A stretch of 64,000 nucleotides of DNA from an uncultured Eubacteriales bacterium (GCA_900313925.1 OMTF01000012.1:1-64000), one strand, 5' to 3'. Positions 42,394-51,689 are shown, counted from the stretch's first letter. Notes: a model not told the origin generated them from the sequence alone. A program made the numbers and translations.

Positions 42394-42960
42394 GTGGGAT
42401 TTTCGGAGATCCTTCTCATCGGCATCGGCTTGAGCATGGATGCCTTTGCCGTCAGCGTCTGCAAGGGACTTACGCTGAAAAAAGCCAATTTCAAATATGC
42501 GGCGATCGCCGGACTTTATTTCGGCGGTTTTCAGTTCCTGATGCCGGTTCTGGGCTATCTTCTGGGCGTCCGGTTTGAACAGGCCATTACCCGGGTGGAT
42601 CACTGGATTGCCTTTCTTCTGCTTGCCGGCATCGGAGCGAACATGATTCGGGAATCCTATTCCAAGGACGGCAAGGCAATGAATGATGACTTCGGGCTTC
42701 GCACCATGCTGCTTCTTGCCGTGGCTACCAGCATTGACGCGCTGGCAGTCGGTGTGACGTTTGCCTTCCTGCAGGTGCAGATTCTGCCTGCCGCCGCCGT
42801 TATCGGCGTGACGACGTTCGCTTTTTCCGCCGCGGGAATCTATCTTGGAAAAGCAGTGGGAGCCAAACTGAAAAATTACTCCGAACGCATAGGTGGAATC
42901 ATTCTGATTGCCATCGGACTGAAGATCCTGCTCGAACATCTGGGAGTCCTTTCCTTCTGA
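42394..42960 (+). CDS. mntP: Manganese efflux pump
   Basis: GTG start at 42394. The 188-residue membrane protein has six helices in two repeats, with the paired acidic motifs GLSMDAFAVSVCKGL and TSIDALAVGVTFAF that mark MntP (YebN/DUF204). It exports Mn2+. The usual yybP-ykoY manganese riboswitch was looked for and not seen in the 160 bases upstream. Confidence 0.94.
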   Translation: MGFSEILLIGIGLSMDAFAVSVCKGLTLKKANFKYAAIAGLYFGGFQFLMPVLGYLLGVRFEQAITRVDHWIAFLLLAGIGANMIRESYSKDGKAMNDDFGLRTMLLLAVATSIDALAVGVTFAFLQVQILPAAAVIGVTTFAFSAAGIYLGKAVGAKLKNYSERIGGIILIAIGLKILLEHLGVLSF

Positions 42961-43082
42961 GGTGCCCGCTTGCGGGAAAAGGCGATCCGGGAGTAAAATA
43001 AGGCATCGTTTTTTTCTCCGGGACTTCAAAGGCCCCGCATGCGAAGGGGTATATTCAGACACAGGCTAGGGAAGAGGCGCTT

Positions 43083-44546
43083 ATGGCACAGCCGAGTATT
43101 CGGAAAAACTTCATACTGAGTACGGCGTACCAGATCATCCTCGTTATTGTGCCGCTGATTACAGCGCCTTATATCGCCCGTGTCCTGGGACCCATCGGGG
43201 AGGGCATCTACAGCTATACCAATTCGATAGAACTGTATTTTGCCATGGTCGCGGAACTGGGCACGATGAGCTACGGCGCCCGCGAGATTGCCAGAGCCCG
43301 GGACAATCCGGAGGAGCGGACGCATATTTTCTGGGAAATCGAAATTCTGACGATCATTACGACCTGCATCATGCTGGGGTGCTGGGCGGTATTTATTGCA
43401 TGCTCGAGCCAATACCGCATTCTATATATTATCTTAAGCCTGAATATTCTGAACTGCCTTTTCGACGTTTCCTGGTTCTTCGCCGGCATGGAGCAGTTTC
43501 AGTATACGGTCGCGATCAATACCATATTCAAGGTGCTGGGGACGATAGCCCTCTTCCTTTTCGTGAAGGACGAAGGCGATTTGGCGCTGTATACCCTGAT
43601 TATGAACCTGACCACGCTGCTGGGAACTATGACGATGTGGATAGCCCTGCCGAAGTTTCTGGTGCGCGTCAAACTCGGAAATCTGCATCTGAAAAAACAC
43701 CTGAAGGAAACTCTTGTATATTTCCTCCCCTCTGTTGCAACGTCCATCTATGTCTACCTTGATAAGACCCTGCTGGGTGTAATTACAAAGGATTCCATGC
43801 AGAACGGCTACTACGAGGCGGCAACCAAGGTCGTGAACCTTCTCAAGGCGGTTACCTTTACTTCAATCAACAGTGTTGTCGGCTCCCGGATTTCCTACCT
43901 TTTTGCAGAGGAGAAGTATGATGAAATCCATCGGCGAATTAACGACTCCATGGACTATATTCTTTTCCTTGGTACCGGCATTTTCTTCGGCCTTCTAGGC
44001 GTCAGTGAAAACTTTGTACCCTGGTTTTTCGGGGATAAATACCTGCCAACGGTGCGGATTCTGCAGTGCCTGAGCCCGCTGGTTCTGATCATCGGCATCA
44101 GCAGCTGCATTTCCATACAGTACTACACCCCGGCAGGCCTGCGGAAGAAAAGCGCCGTCTATGTTATTATCGGAGCCAGTCTCAATCTGATTTTGAACCT
44201 GCTCTTCATCCCGCGCTGGAAAAGCGAAGGCGCCGCGATAGCCTCCGTGGCTGCTGAACTGACCATCGCCGTTCTCTGCGTCAGCAATTGCGGAGACTAT
44301 ATGACCTGGCGGCACCTTTGGAAACTGGAATGGAAGAGGCTTGTCGCAGCGGCTTTGATGCTGGTTGATTTACTCCTTACGGCGCATGCGGCTGCCAGTC
44401 ACTTTACAGCGCTTCTCATCCAGTTTTTCAGCGGGTCGGCCGTCTATCTGCTGGTTTTGTACGGGCTCAATGATTCTTTCCTGAACGGGTATGTCCTGCG
44501 GAGACTGCGGGAATACAGAAACCGGCTGCGCGAAAAGCACAGCTAG
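43083..44546 (+). CDS. Polysaccharide flippase (Wzx/PST family)
   Basis: The 487 residues have 12-14 hydrophobic segments. RKNFILSTAYQIILVIVPLI and APYIARVLGPIGEGIYSY are the N-terminal family pattern; KTLLGVITKDSMQNGYYEAA and GLRKKSAVYVIIGASLNLIL follow. It likely moves lipid-linked oligosaccharide across the membrane for surface glycan assembly. The ATG follows GGGAAGAGGCGCTT. It is near a glycosyltransferase but no full polysaccharide cluster is present. Confidence 0.9.
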   Translation: MAQPSIRKNFILSTAYQIILVIVPLITAPYIARVLGPIGEGIYSYTNSIELYFAMVAELGTMSYGAREIARARDNPEERTHIFWEIEILTIITTCIMLGCWAVFIACSSQYRILYIILSLNILNCLFDVSWFFAGMEQFQYTVAINTIFKVLGTIALFLFVKDEGDLALYTLIMNLTTLLGTMTMWIALPKFLVRVKLGNLHLKKHLKETLVYFLPSVATSIYVYLDKTLLGVITKDSMQNGYYEAATKVVNLLKAVTFTSINSVVGSRISYLFAEEKYDEIHRRINDSMDYILFLGTGIFFGLLGVSENFVPWFFGDKYLPTVRILQCLSPLVLIIGISSCISIQYYTPAGLRKKSAVYVIIGASLNLILNLLFIPRWKSEGAAIASVAAELTIAVLCVSNCGDYMTWRHLWKLEWKRLVAAALMLVDLLLTAHAAASHFTALLIQFFSGSAVYLLVLYGLNDSFLNGYVLRRLREYRNRLREKHS

Positions 44547-44595
44547 CAGCCAAAGGCTCACTTCCCCCCTGCGCGGCGGGAAAGGAGGGTACTGG

Positions 44596-45549
44596 ATGGT
44601 CTACGTATATATCGCTCTTCTCGCAATGGCCCTTGCCGGCATTGCTACCGTAATTATTCATATTGTAAAGACAAGCAAAGGCCAGACGGAGTTCTCCCGC
44701 GTCAGCCGGACCGGCCTGGTCATGCTGGTGGTCTGTGTTCTGATTGCCGGTCTGTCCGTCTACGAAATCGCATTGATACGGAGCTATTCACGCACATCGG
44801 GGCGCACGGTTCCGCAGACGCAGACGAACCGCGGCGAATCAAAGTTTCTTCCGACAAACAGCGTGCCGGTCAGAACAGCCCCTGTTCAGCTGTCAGATAT
44901 TCCGGAGTACTCCGGAAGCGCCTATACGGTCCTGCATGATAACGTACCGTATTTTTCCCCGGATGAGCTGGTTCCGACCGCCTTTCAGAGCTACAGCGAA
45001 CTAGACAGCCTGGGGCGATGCCGCACAGCGTACGCCTGCATCGGCCGGGAGAATCTTTCTTCGGTCCATAAAAGACAGACGGAGGAGATCCGCCCCACGG
45101 GATGGCAGGATACCACTTATGCGCTCCTCGGAGGGCAGACGCTTTATGTACGCTGCGAGATTCTGAATTTCGATTTCTACGGCCAGAACCGGAATGAGAC
45201 GAACCTGATTACCGGAACCCGCTATATGCAGGAGCAGGCGCCGCAGGCAATGGAAAACCTGGTGCAGGATTATGTGCAGGACTCCGGAAACCACGTCCTC
45301 TATCGGGCTACGCCCCTTTACGAGGGACAGAACCTAGTGGCTACCGGCGTCCTGGTCGAAGCGGAATCCGTGGAGGATCTGGGTGGCTCCGTCTCCTTCT
45401 GCGTTTTTTGCTACAACGTGCAGCCCGGGATCACGATTAACTATGCGGATGGCACAAGCCAGCTGGAGCAGACGGAGAGCGGAAATTCCGAAACGGCGCA
45501 GCCCAGCGCGTCCGAAGCGCTGTTTTACCCCGCCGCAGAAGAATCCTGA
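44596..45549 (+). CDS. DNA/RNA non-specific endonuclease-family protein lacking the catalytic His
   Basis: Start at 44596 after AAAGGAGGGTACTGG. Two hydrophobic segments lie within residues 1-62. Residues about 100-300 match the secreted nuclease family: SYSELDSLGRCRTAYACIG, RPTGWQDTTY, NLITGTRYMQEQA, NHVLYRATPLYEGQNLVATG and NVQPGITINY. Where the family has RCHLI, with the essential His, this protein has RCEIL (Glu188). The metal-binding Asn region NRNETNLITG is partly kept. It is probably inactive as a nuclease or uses another mechanism. It may be membrane anchored at the surface. Confidence 0.8.
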   Translation: MVYVYIALLAMALAGIATVIIHIVKTSKGQTEFSRVSRTGLVMLVVCVLIAGLSVYEIALIRSYSRTSGRTVPQTQTNRGESKFLPTNSVPVRTAPVQLSDIPEYSGSAYTVLHDNVPYFSPDELVPTAFQSYSELDSLGRCRTAYACIGRENLSSVHKRQTEEIRPTGWQDTTYALLGGQTLYVRCEILNFDFYGQNRNETNLITGTRYMQEQAPQAMENLVQDYVQDSGNHVLYRATPLYEGQNLVATGVLVEAESVEDLGGSVSFCVFCYNVQPGITINYADGTSQLEQTESGNSETAQPSASEALFYPAAEES

Positions 45550-45648
45550 AAGAATCCTGCCGTACAGGGTGAAAATCTCGCGGCAGGTTATTATAATAAT
45601 GAATTAAAGGATTCCAAATCCTTGAAAAAGTTTCCGGGAGGGATAGCA

Positions 45649-46206
45649 ATGAGCATTACGATGGAAAAAGCAAAAGAGATTCTGCACAAGCACGTCCGAG
45701 AGGAATCTCTTCGGAAGCACTGCCTGGCCGTCAGCGCTGCCATGGGAGCCATGGCGGACTATTTCGGCGAGGACCGGGAGCACTGGGAAGCGGTCGGCTA
45801 TCTGCATGACGTGGATTATGAACAATACCCGGAGGAGCACTGCCTGCATGTGCGCGAAATGCTGGAGCCGGAGGGCGTAAGCGAGGAGGACATCCGCGCC
45901 ATCATTTCCCACGGCTATGATCTGACAACGCAGGAATTCGAGCCGCAGAGCAATATGGAAAAAAGCCTCTACGCCGTTGATGAGCTGACCGGAATCGTGC
46001 AGGCGCTGGGGCTGATGCGGCCGGAAGGTCTGGACGGCCTTACCGTGAAAAGCCTGCGGAAAAAGTTCAAGGATCATCGATTTGCTGCCAAATGCAGCCG
46101 GGAAGCCATTCAAAAGGGCTGCGATATGCTGGGCCTGGACCTGGCGGTGGTCATGGAACAGACGATTAAGGGCATGCAGGAACACAAAGAAGAGCTTGGA
46201 TTCTGA
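45649..46206 (+). CDS. HD-domain hydrolase
   Basis: Start at 45649 after GGGAGGGATAGCA. The 185 residues have the HD-domain pattern: His in RKHCLAVSAAM, the HD pair in GYLHDVDYEQYPEEH, and later AIISHGYD and YAVDELTG. Such proteins are metal-dependent phosphohydrolases of unknown substrate, common in Clostridia. It lies 20 bases upstream of a glycosyltransferase gene. Confidence 0.85.
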   Translation: MSITMEKAKEILHKHVREESLRKHCLAVSAAMGAMADYFGEDREHWEAVGYLHDVDYEQYPEEHCLHVREMLEPEGVSEEDIRAIISHGYDLTTQEFEPQSNMEKSLYAVDELTGIVQALGLMRPEGLDGLTVKSLRKKFKDHRFAAKCSREAIQKGCDMLGLDLAVVMEQTIKGMQEHKEELGF

Positions 46207-46226
46207 ATTCTGTGCAGGAGAAGCGA

Positions 46227-47261
46227 ATGAAAGCAGCAACGCCCAAACCCATTGCCTGGATCGTGATTCCCTGCTATAACGAACAGGAAGTGCTTCCCAT
46301 AACGGCACCGCTCTTTCTGGGGAAAATCCGGGAACTCGCGGACACAGGAAAGATCAGCGAAAACAGCAAGGTTCTGTTTGTCAATGACGGCTCCACCGAT
46401 GGAACGTGGGAAACCATCTGCAGTTTTGCCAGCACGGACTGCCATGCGCTGGGGCTGTGTCTCAGCCGGAATCGCGGCCATCAGAATGCTCTTCTGGCAG
46501 GTTTGATGGAAGCCCGGGAAAAGTGCGATTTTACCATTTCCATAGACTGCGACGGGCAGGACGACATCAACGCGATGAACGAAATGGTGGACGCGTATCT
46601 GGGAGGCTGCGATGTCGTCTACGGCGTCCGGTCGGATCGGACTTCGGATACCCGCTTTAAGCGCCGTACAGCGCAGCAGTATTATCGGCTTCTGCGGTGG
46701 CTGGGCGGTGAAATCGTTTACAATCACGCCGACTACCGTCTCCTGAGTGCCAGAGTTCTGCAGGAGCTGGGAGATTATCAGGAAGTCAACCTGTTTCTGC
46801 GCGGCATGGTGCCGCTCGTCGGATTTAAAAGCACACAGGTTTCCTACGTCCGCAGCGAGCGAATCGCGGGAAAAAGCCACTACGGGCTTAAAAGCATGCT
46901 GCATCTCGCCTTTAACGGAATCAGCAGCCTTTCCGCAAAGCCGTTGGACTGGATCCTGGGCACCGGAGGCGTCTTTCTTGCACTCAGCGTGATCGCCGCA
47001 ATATGGCTTCTGATCCGCTGGATCGCGGGCTTTGCCAACCCAACCTGGGCACTTATCCTGTGGGCGGTTTTCCTGCTTGGAGGGCTGCAGCTGGCAGGAA
47101 CGGGCATTGTAGGGGAATACGTAGGACGTACGTATCTTGAGTCAAAGCGGCGACCTCGCTATATTGTTGCCGATCGGACTTGGGAACCCTATGAGCGGCA
47201 TTACCTGGAAGAGATTGCGGATGTACCGGGCGGGAAGCCGAAGGAACAAGTTCGGAAATGA
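46227..47261 (+). CDS. Glycosyltransferase family 2 (polyprenol-phosphate sugar transferase type)
   Basis: ATG at 46227 after AGGAG; a GTG at 46212 is possible. The 344-residue protein has GT-A motifs VIPCYNEQEVLP, VNDGSTDGTW, a metal-site SIDCDGQDD and GYDVVYGVR-like GCDVVYGVRS. Two hydrophobic segments close to the C-terminus resemble those of GtrB/DPM1-type enzymes that load a sugar on undecaprenyl phosphate. It could act with the nearby flippase in surface glycosylation. Confidence 0.9.
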   Translation: MKAATPKPIAWIVIPCYNEQEVLPITAPLFLGKIRELADTGKISENSKVLFVNDGSTDGTWETICSFASTDCHALGLCLSRNRGHQNALLAGLMEAREKCDFTISIDCDGQDDINAMNEMVDAYLGGCDVVYGVRSDRTSDTRFKRRTAQQYYRLLRWLGGEIVYNHADYRLLSARVLQELGDYQEVNLFLRGMVPLVGFKSTQVSYVRSERIAGKSHYGLKSMLHLAFNGISSLSAKPLDWILGTGGVFLALSVIAAIWLLIRWIAGFANPTWALILWAVFLLGGLQLAGTGIVGEYVGRTYLESKRRPRYIVADRTWEPYERHYLEEIADVPGGKPKEQVRK

Positions 47262-47354
47262 AGCTTCGGCAGAGCCCAAAGAGAAATCTTTCCTTTGCGG
47301 AAGCTTGACGCGGAACGGAATTTGACGAAAAGAGAAAATACATACAAAAAGAAT

Positions 47355-47391
47355 AAAAAAGCAGCGCGGGAGCATTGCCCGCGTGTTTTTC
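47355..47391. terminator. Terminator after the glycosyltransferase gene
   Basis: CGCGGG AGCATTG CCCGCG followed by TGTTTTT on the plus strand and AAAAAA on the other side, so it can work both ways between convergent genes. Confidence 0.85.
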
Positions 47392-47404
47392 TTATTCTCA
47401 ATGT

Positions 47405-47623
47405 TCATTTATACAGAAGGTGAATCAGAAGCGCTTTATACCAGGGAATTTTCTGCAGCAGAAGAAATGCCGGCAGAAGCACGCTCATCCGGAAACGAAA
47501 GCGCTTCGGGTGCTTATTCGTGTCTTCCAGCGTGCTGAACAGCACAAACAGCGCAAGCGTACGATCCTGGGTAAGACTATCCCGATCCTTGTATTTCGCA
47601 CTGAGTTTTGGAGCAAGATCCAT
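47405..47623 (-). CDS. Small protein of unknown function
   Basis: ATG at 47623 follows GAAGGAG by eight bases. The 72 residues start acidic-basic (MDLAPKLSAKYKDRDSLTQD), then ALFVLFSTLEDTN, and close with a hydrophobic basic tail (MSVLLPAFLLLQKIPWYKAL). It could be a peripheral membrane protein. I recognise no family. Confidence 0.55.
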   Translation of the reverse strand: MDLAPKLSAKYKDRDSLTQDRTLALFVLFSTLEDTNKHPKRFRFRMSVLLPAFLLLQKIPWYKALLIHLLYK

Positions 47624-47706
47624 GCTGCATTCTCCTTCCACACCGTCCGGCGTCCCGCTCTGCTTTTATACTAACGGATAAGGACGGGGAGATCAAGGGA
47701 GAACAT

Positions 47707-48492
47707 TCAGAGGGATTCGGCACCAAGAAGCGCCGGAACCGGTTCCTCCTTCTCCGCAGCCGGTGCCTTGGAAGCCGCCAGGATAAAGTCCGTCGGGAGA
47801 TATTTCCGGGAACCGTCCTTGCACTGCAGCTCGCAGGTCGTAAGGCGGCAGAGCTCTACGGTGTCGGCTCCCAGCGCGTGCAGGCACCGGATATCCCAGA
47901 CGGGGCGGTGAATGCGGGAAAGCGGGAGCTTCCGGGCAATGGTGTTGATCGGAGTCGGATCGACCCCGTATAGATTCTGTGGCTCCCGATTTGCTCCCTG
48001 CTCACGGGCTGCATCATATTCCTCATCATAATAGTAAAGGTAATGATTCGCGTCCGCGACGAGAATAGTTCCGCCCGGCTTCAGCACTCGAAGCCAGTCC
48101 TGGTAGGCTCGAAGCGGATCCTCCAGATTCCAGACCAGATTGCGGGAAACAATGTAGTCGAAGCTTTCGTCCGGGAAAGGCAGCTCGGTGACGTCCGCAA
48201 GGAAGGTATCTACCGAAACGCCGCATTCCGCAAAATTCTGGCGAGCCTGCGCAAGCATCTCCGACGATCCGTCTACGGCAACCGTTTCCAGTCCTTCCCG
48301 AGCCAGAAGAATGGAAAAAAATCCGGGGCCGCAGCCCAAGTCCAGGCAGCGGGGACAGGCGGCCGGCGGAAGGCATTCCCGCAGAACTTTGGAAAAGTAC
48401 ACGGATTCACTGCCGGCAAGGTGGCAGTGCACAATTTTGCTGTACCCTTCGGCTCTTGTATTCCAGTATTGTTCGATCTGCTGAAATGTCAT
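47707..48492 (-). CDS. Class I SAM-dependent methyltransferase
   Basis: The 261 residues carry the methyltransferase motif I LDLGCGPGFFSILLA, an acidic motif II TVAVDGSSEML and LPFPDESFDYIVSRNL. The C-terminal third, with several Cys, may define the substrate, which is unknown. The protein resembles UbiE/YafE-like methyltransferases of Clostridia. It is transcribed alone. Confidence 0.88.
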   Translation of the reverse strand: MTFQQIEQYWNTRAEGYSKIVHCHLAGSESVYFSKVLRECLPPAACPRCLDLGCGPGFFSILLAREGLETVAVDGSSEMLAQARQNFAECGVSVDTFLADVTELPFPDESFDYIVSRNLVWNLEDPLRAYQDWLRVLKPGGTILVADANHYLYYYDEEYDAAREQGANREPQNLYGVDPTPINTIARKLPLSRIHRPVWDIRCLHALGADTVELCRLTTCELQCKDGSRKYLPTDFILAASKAPAAEKEEPVPALLGAESL

Positions 48493-48673
48493 GTTCTGCG
48501 CCCTCCTGCGGAAAGCCTGCCTCGGCTTGCCCGAGATGCATTCTTTTTTAGAATTTTAAGGAAAGAAGAATTTGCGCACAAGCCCCCCTGGGGGATATGA
48601 ACGGAGGGGAGCAATTCTTCCGGATTTTCCGCAGGCGGCGGTGATTTTGCTGGAAGGGAAAAGGACAGGTTAA

Positions 48674-48698
48674 AATTTTGTAAGATAATTACAAAATT
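48674..48698. promoter_or_regulatory. 10-bp perfect inverted repeat (operator candidate)
   Basis: AATTTTGTAA, GATAA, TTACAAAATT. It lies between the divergent methyltransferase and ECF S-component genes, 180 bases upstream of the former start. The length and A+T composition suit a dimeric repressor site. Confidence 0.6.
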
Positions 48699-48837
48699 AT
48701 CAGGTGGAATTTGAGCAAAAAAGCCCTTGTAACAGAGCTTTCCAAGTGTTATTAAATAAATCGAGCATTATTCCTGCGGAAAATGCATCAGAAACGGAAC
48801 AGAATAGAGAAAATCCGAAACTGGAGATTATGGAAGA

Positions 48838-48924
48838 CCGATGCCGGCTTCCAATAAGAACAGGCTTCGAGCTGGATTTTCCTCCGCTTTTGCTGCATGG
48901 ACGCATCGGCCCTGCGGTTTTTTT
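48838..48924 (+). promoter_or_regulatory. Structured leader with terminator upstream of the ECF S-component gene
   Basis: CCGATGC (48838-48844) pairs with GCATCGG (48903-48909) around a long loop, followed by CCCTGCGG and seven T. The region 90 bases upstream of a vitamin-transporter gene is where riboswitches often sit. I could not match it to a known class. Confidence 0.45.
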
Positions 48925-49013
48925 ATATCCGCGGGACGGAACCAAGGCTCCAAATCTGAGAGGACCGAATGTTAAAAACTGAAGTTTTGCCGTATCGGTC
49001 GAAGGAGGAAATC

Positions 49014-49670
49014 ATGAACGCGAAGAAAAAATCGAGTACGGCCTACTTAACCAAACTGGCCGTCATGGTCGCCATTATTCTGGTCATGTCCTTTACCCCT
49101 CTGGGATATCTGAAGACGCCCGGCCTTTCCATTACGCTTCTGACGGTTCCGGTCGCCGTTGCCGCCGCAACGCTGGGGCCTCTGGGGGGCGCGGTAGCCG
49201 GTCTGACATTCGGTCTGACCAGTTTCTATCAGGCGATGACTTCAGGCGGGTTTGCAACCATGCTGATGGCAATCAGCCCCTTCTATACGTTTGTTACCTG
49301 CGTGGTAACCCGGGTGCTGGAAGGATGGCTGAGCGGCCTTATCTTCAAGGCTCTGTATACGCATGAAAAGAGCCGCAGGATCTCCTACTACGTAGCCGGC
49401 CTTGCGACCCCGATTCTCAATACGATCCTTTTCATGAGCTCGCTGTGCCTGTTTTTCTACAACACGGATGCGATTCAGCAGTTTGTCGTAAAACTGGGCG
49501 TCAGCAATCCGCTCGCCTTTGTCTTTGCTTTTGTCGGTGCGCAGGGCGCGATTGAAGCCGGCATCTGCTTTATCCTTGCAAGCGCCATTATCCGGGCGCT
49601 GTTTGCGGCGATCGATCACAACGCGGCAAAGAAAAAGAAACAGGCATCTCAGGCGAAGGCGGCTGCCTGA
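49014..49670 (+). CDS. ECF transporter S component (vitamin uptake)
   Basis: Start ATG at 49014 after AAGGAGGAAATC. The 218 residues have six hydrophobic segments and the S-component pattern LAVMVAIILVMSFTPLGYLK, GLSITLLTVPVAVAAATLGP, LTFGLTSFYQ. The overall form resembles predicted pantothenate transporters (PanT type), but the substrate is not certain. It would use the shared EcfAAT energising module, which is not in this window. Confidence 0.82.
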   Translation: MNAKKKSSTAYLTKLAVMVAIILVMSFTPLGYLKTPGLSITLLTVPVAVAAATLGPLGGAVAGLTFGLTSFYQAMTSGGFATMLMAISPFYTFVTCVVTRVLEGWLSGLIFKALYTHEKSRRISYYVAGLATPILNTILFMSSLCLFFYNTDAIQQFVVKLGVSNPLAFVFAFVGAQGAIEAGICFILASAIIRALFAAIDHNAAKKKKQASQAKAAA

Positions 49671-49690
49671 AGCGGCAGATTCAAAAAATT

Positions 49691-49727
49691 AAAAAACGCG
49701 GGATCGTCAGGATTCCGCGTTTTTTTA
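49691..49727. terminator. Terminator after the ECF S-component gene
   Basis: AAAAAACGCGG pairs with CCGCGTTTTTT around a 13-base loop. The T run is long on the plus strand and the A run gives it a T run on the minus strand too. Confidence 0.9.
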
Positions 49728-50030
49728 GTGAAGCTTCCGAGGCGGCAAAGGTCTGTGACCCGGACCGGAGAAAGCCGATTGCGGAACGCAGACAACCCGG
49801 ATGCGAAATCCAAGGAGGATATGCCGGTACGGGATACCGGGACGTATCGGTTCCATAAAAAACTCTTATGTCTACATAAAACTTATTAATAGGATTGTGA
49901 ATTAGTGCCAAAACCGGACGAGCAGGCGCTATTTCACCTTGTATACTGTGCGCAAAACTGCTATACTCATAGCAGAGGAAAAACAAAGCTGCGGTCCGGA
50001 TGCTTGCAAGCAGGGAAGCGGGGAATCGGT

Positions 50031-50456
50031 ATGGACGCAAAAGGATTAGATCGGTTTTATTCTGCACAGGAAAAGAGCTATGCCACAGCGCTCAGCGAGG
50101 TAAAAAACGGCAGAAAGCGCAGCCACTGGATGTGGTATATCTTTCCGCAGATTCAGGGACTGGGGTTCAGCTCTATTTCCCAGTATTATTCGATTCGCGA
50201 TCTGGAGGAAGCGGAGGCGTATCTGAATGATCCGGTTCTGGGAGAGCGGCTGAAAGAGATCTCACAGGCTCTGCTGGATTTGGATACCAGCGATCCGTAT
50301 GAAGTTTTCGGATCCCCGGATGATATGAAGCTTCGATCCAGCATGACACTTTTTGCCATTCTGCCGGATGCGGATCCGGTGTTCCAGAAAGTGCTGGACA
50401 AGTTTTACGGCGGAAAGAAAGACAAGCTCACACTGCGCAAGGTGGGCAAGGAATAA
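50031..50456 (+). CDS. DUF1810 family protein
   Basis: Start ATG at 50031 (MDAKGLDRFYSAQEKSYATA). The 141 residues follow the DUF1810 pattern: KRSHWMWYIFPQIQGLGFSS, YSIRDLEEAEAYL, FGSPDDMKLRSSMTLFA and a basic end. The fold is all alpha and the function unknown. The 360 bases upstream hold the previous terminator and no other gene. Confidence 0.9.
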   Translation: MDAKGLDRFYSAQEKSYATALSEVKNGRKRSHWMWYIFPQIQGLGFSSISQYYSIRDLEEAEAYLNDPVLGERLKEISQALLDLDTSDPYEVFGSPDDMKLRSSMTLFAILPDADPVFQKVLDKFYGGKKDKLTLRKVGKE

Positions 50457-50477
50457 GCGGAATCGGATACAGGCGGA

Positions 50478-50509
50478 AAGCCCTCCCCGACGGGAGGGCT
50501 TGATTTTTT
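50478..50509 (+). terminator. Terminator after the DUF1810 gene
   Basis: AAGCCCTCCC, loop CGAC, GGGAGGGCTT, then GATTTTTT. Confidence 0.92.
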
Positions 50510-50583
50510 GCAGATTTTCGGACAGGCGTGGTATACTTAAAAAAGATGCGGCATCGCCGAAAAAAAGAAGGAAAGGATTTTCT

Positions 50584-51666
50584 ATGGAACGAATGGCGCT
50601 GGAAAATAAGATTCGGGAGCTGCGGCGAATTCTTCATGAAAATCCGGAGCCTTCGGGCAGGGAGGAAGGAACCAAAGCGCTTCTGATGCGCTTTATAAAG
50701 CGCAATACCCTTCTGGAAGTGGAAGATTTTGACGGCGGCTTTTACGCACTGCAAAAGACAAAAAAGGAAGAGCAGCCGGGCATCGTCTTCCGTGCGGCCT
50801 GCTGTGCTGTGCGGACAGCGGAGGATCGGGCGGAGCACCGCTTTGGAAACGACGGCCATGCGGCGGCGCTGTGTGCGCTGGGACTGCTGGCGGGAAGAGA
50901 AACCTTCGGCCGCGATGTCTACTATCTGTTTGAAACCGGGTCGGACTCCGGCCGGGGCGGCCGTGCCTGCGCGCAGGCGCTGAAGGGAAAGAATATCTCG
51001 GAAATTTATGCTGTACGGAATATTCCGGGACTGGAACGGGGAAGAATCGCTTTGCGGCAGGGAAGCTTCTGCTGCGGGAAGCGGAATCTGGTTGTGCGAT
51101 TTTCCGGAAGTCCTGCCGATCTGGCCTATCCGGAAACAGGGAAAAATCCGGCGGAAGCGCTTGGATTTCTTCTCGAGGGGCTTCCGGGGCTTTGCGCGAC
51201 GGGGCAGCATGCTTTTGTAAACCAGTATTCGGTGGCGGGCGTGAAGGCGGGAAAACCGGGACTCCGGGCAGCGGCGGATACGGCGGAAGTATGGATTTCC
51301 CTGCGATCGGAACGAACGGCGGATTTGGAGCGAATCGCCGGAAAGATCTCCGAGCGAGCCGGCGGCCTGGGCCTCCGTTTCGGCCTGACCGTCCGCTGCG
51401 ATACAGAGACGGATTTTCCTGCGGTGGAAAATACGGTGGAGCTCATGCCGCGGCTGCAGAAGCTCGGCGCCTACAGTCTGCTGAAGACTCCCATGCGCTG
51501 GGACGATGATTTCGGCTGGCTGCTGAAAAATTTCCGGGGCGCCATGCTGGGCATCGGAGCCGGAACGGAAACCCCGGCCCTGGGTACGGCGGACTACCAG
51601 TATCCGGATGCACTGCTTCTGCCGACGGCGGAACTCTGCAAACGCCTGATTGGCCAGACCTTGTAA
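50584..51666 (+). CDS. M20-family amidohydrolase-like protein with altered metal site
   Basis: Start ATG at 50584. The 360 residues align with M20D peptidases and amidohydrolases (IRELRRILHENPEPSGREEG is the N-terminal family pattern). But the metal motif normally reading CGHDGH here is FGNDGHAA (in EHRFGNDGHAAAL), and the metal-bridging Glu-Glu motif (PAEE) is replaced by FETGSD. Both metal sites appear damaged. It may be inactive or bind a single metal. The frame is intact, which argues for a retained role. Confidence 0.75.
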   Translation: MERMALENKIRELRRILHENPEPSGREEGTKALLMRFIKRNTLLEVEDFDGGFYALQKTKKEEQPGIVFRAACCAVRTAEDRAEHRFGNDGHAAALCALGLLAGRETFGRDVYYLFETGSDSGRGGRACAQALKGKNISEIYAVRNIPGLERGRIALRQGSFCCGKRNLVVRFSGSPADLAYPETGKNPAEALGFLLEGLPGLCATGQHAFVNQYSVAGVKAGKPGLRAAADTAEVWISLRSERTADLERIAGKISERAGGLGLRFGLTVRCDTETDFPAVENTVELMPRLQKLGAYSLLKTPMRWDDDFGWLLKNFRGAMLGIGAGTETPALGTADYQYPDALLLPTAELCKRLIGQTL

Positions 51667-51689
51667 TCAGGCTGCCGGAAGGAAAAAAA

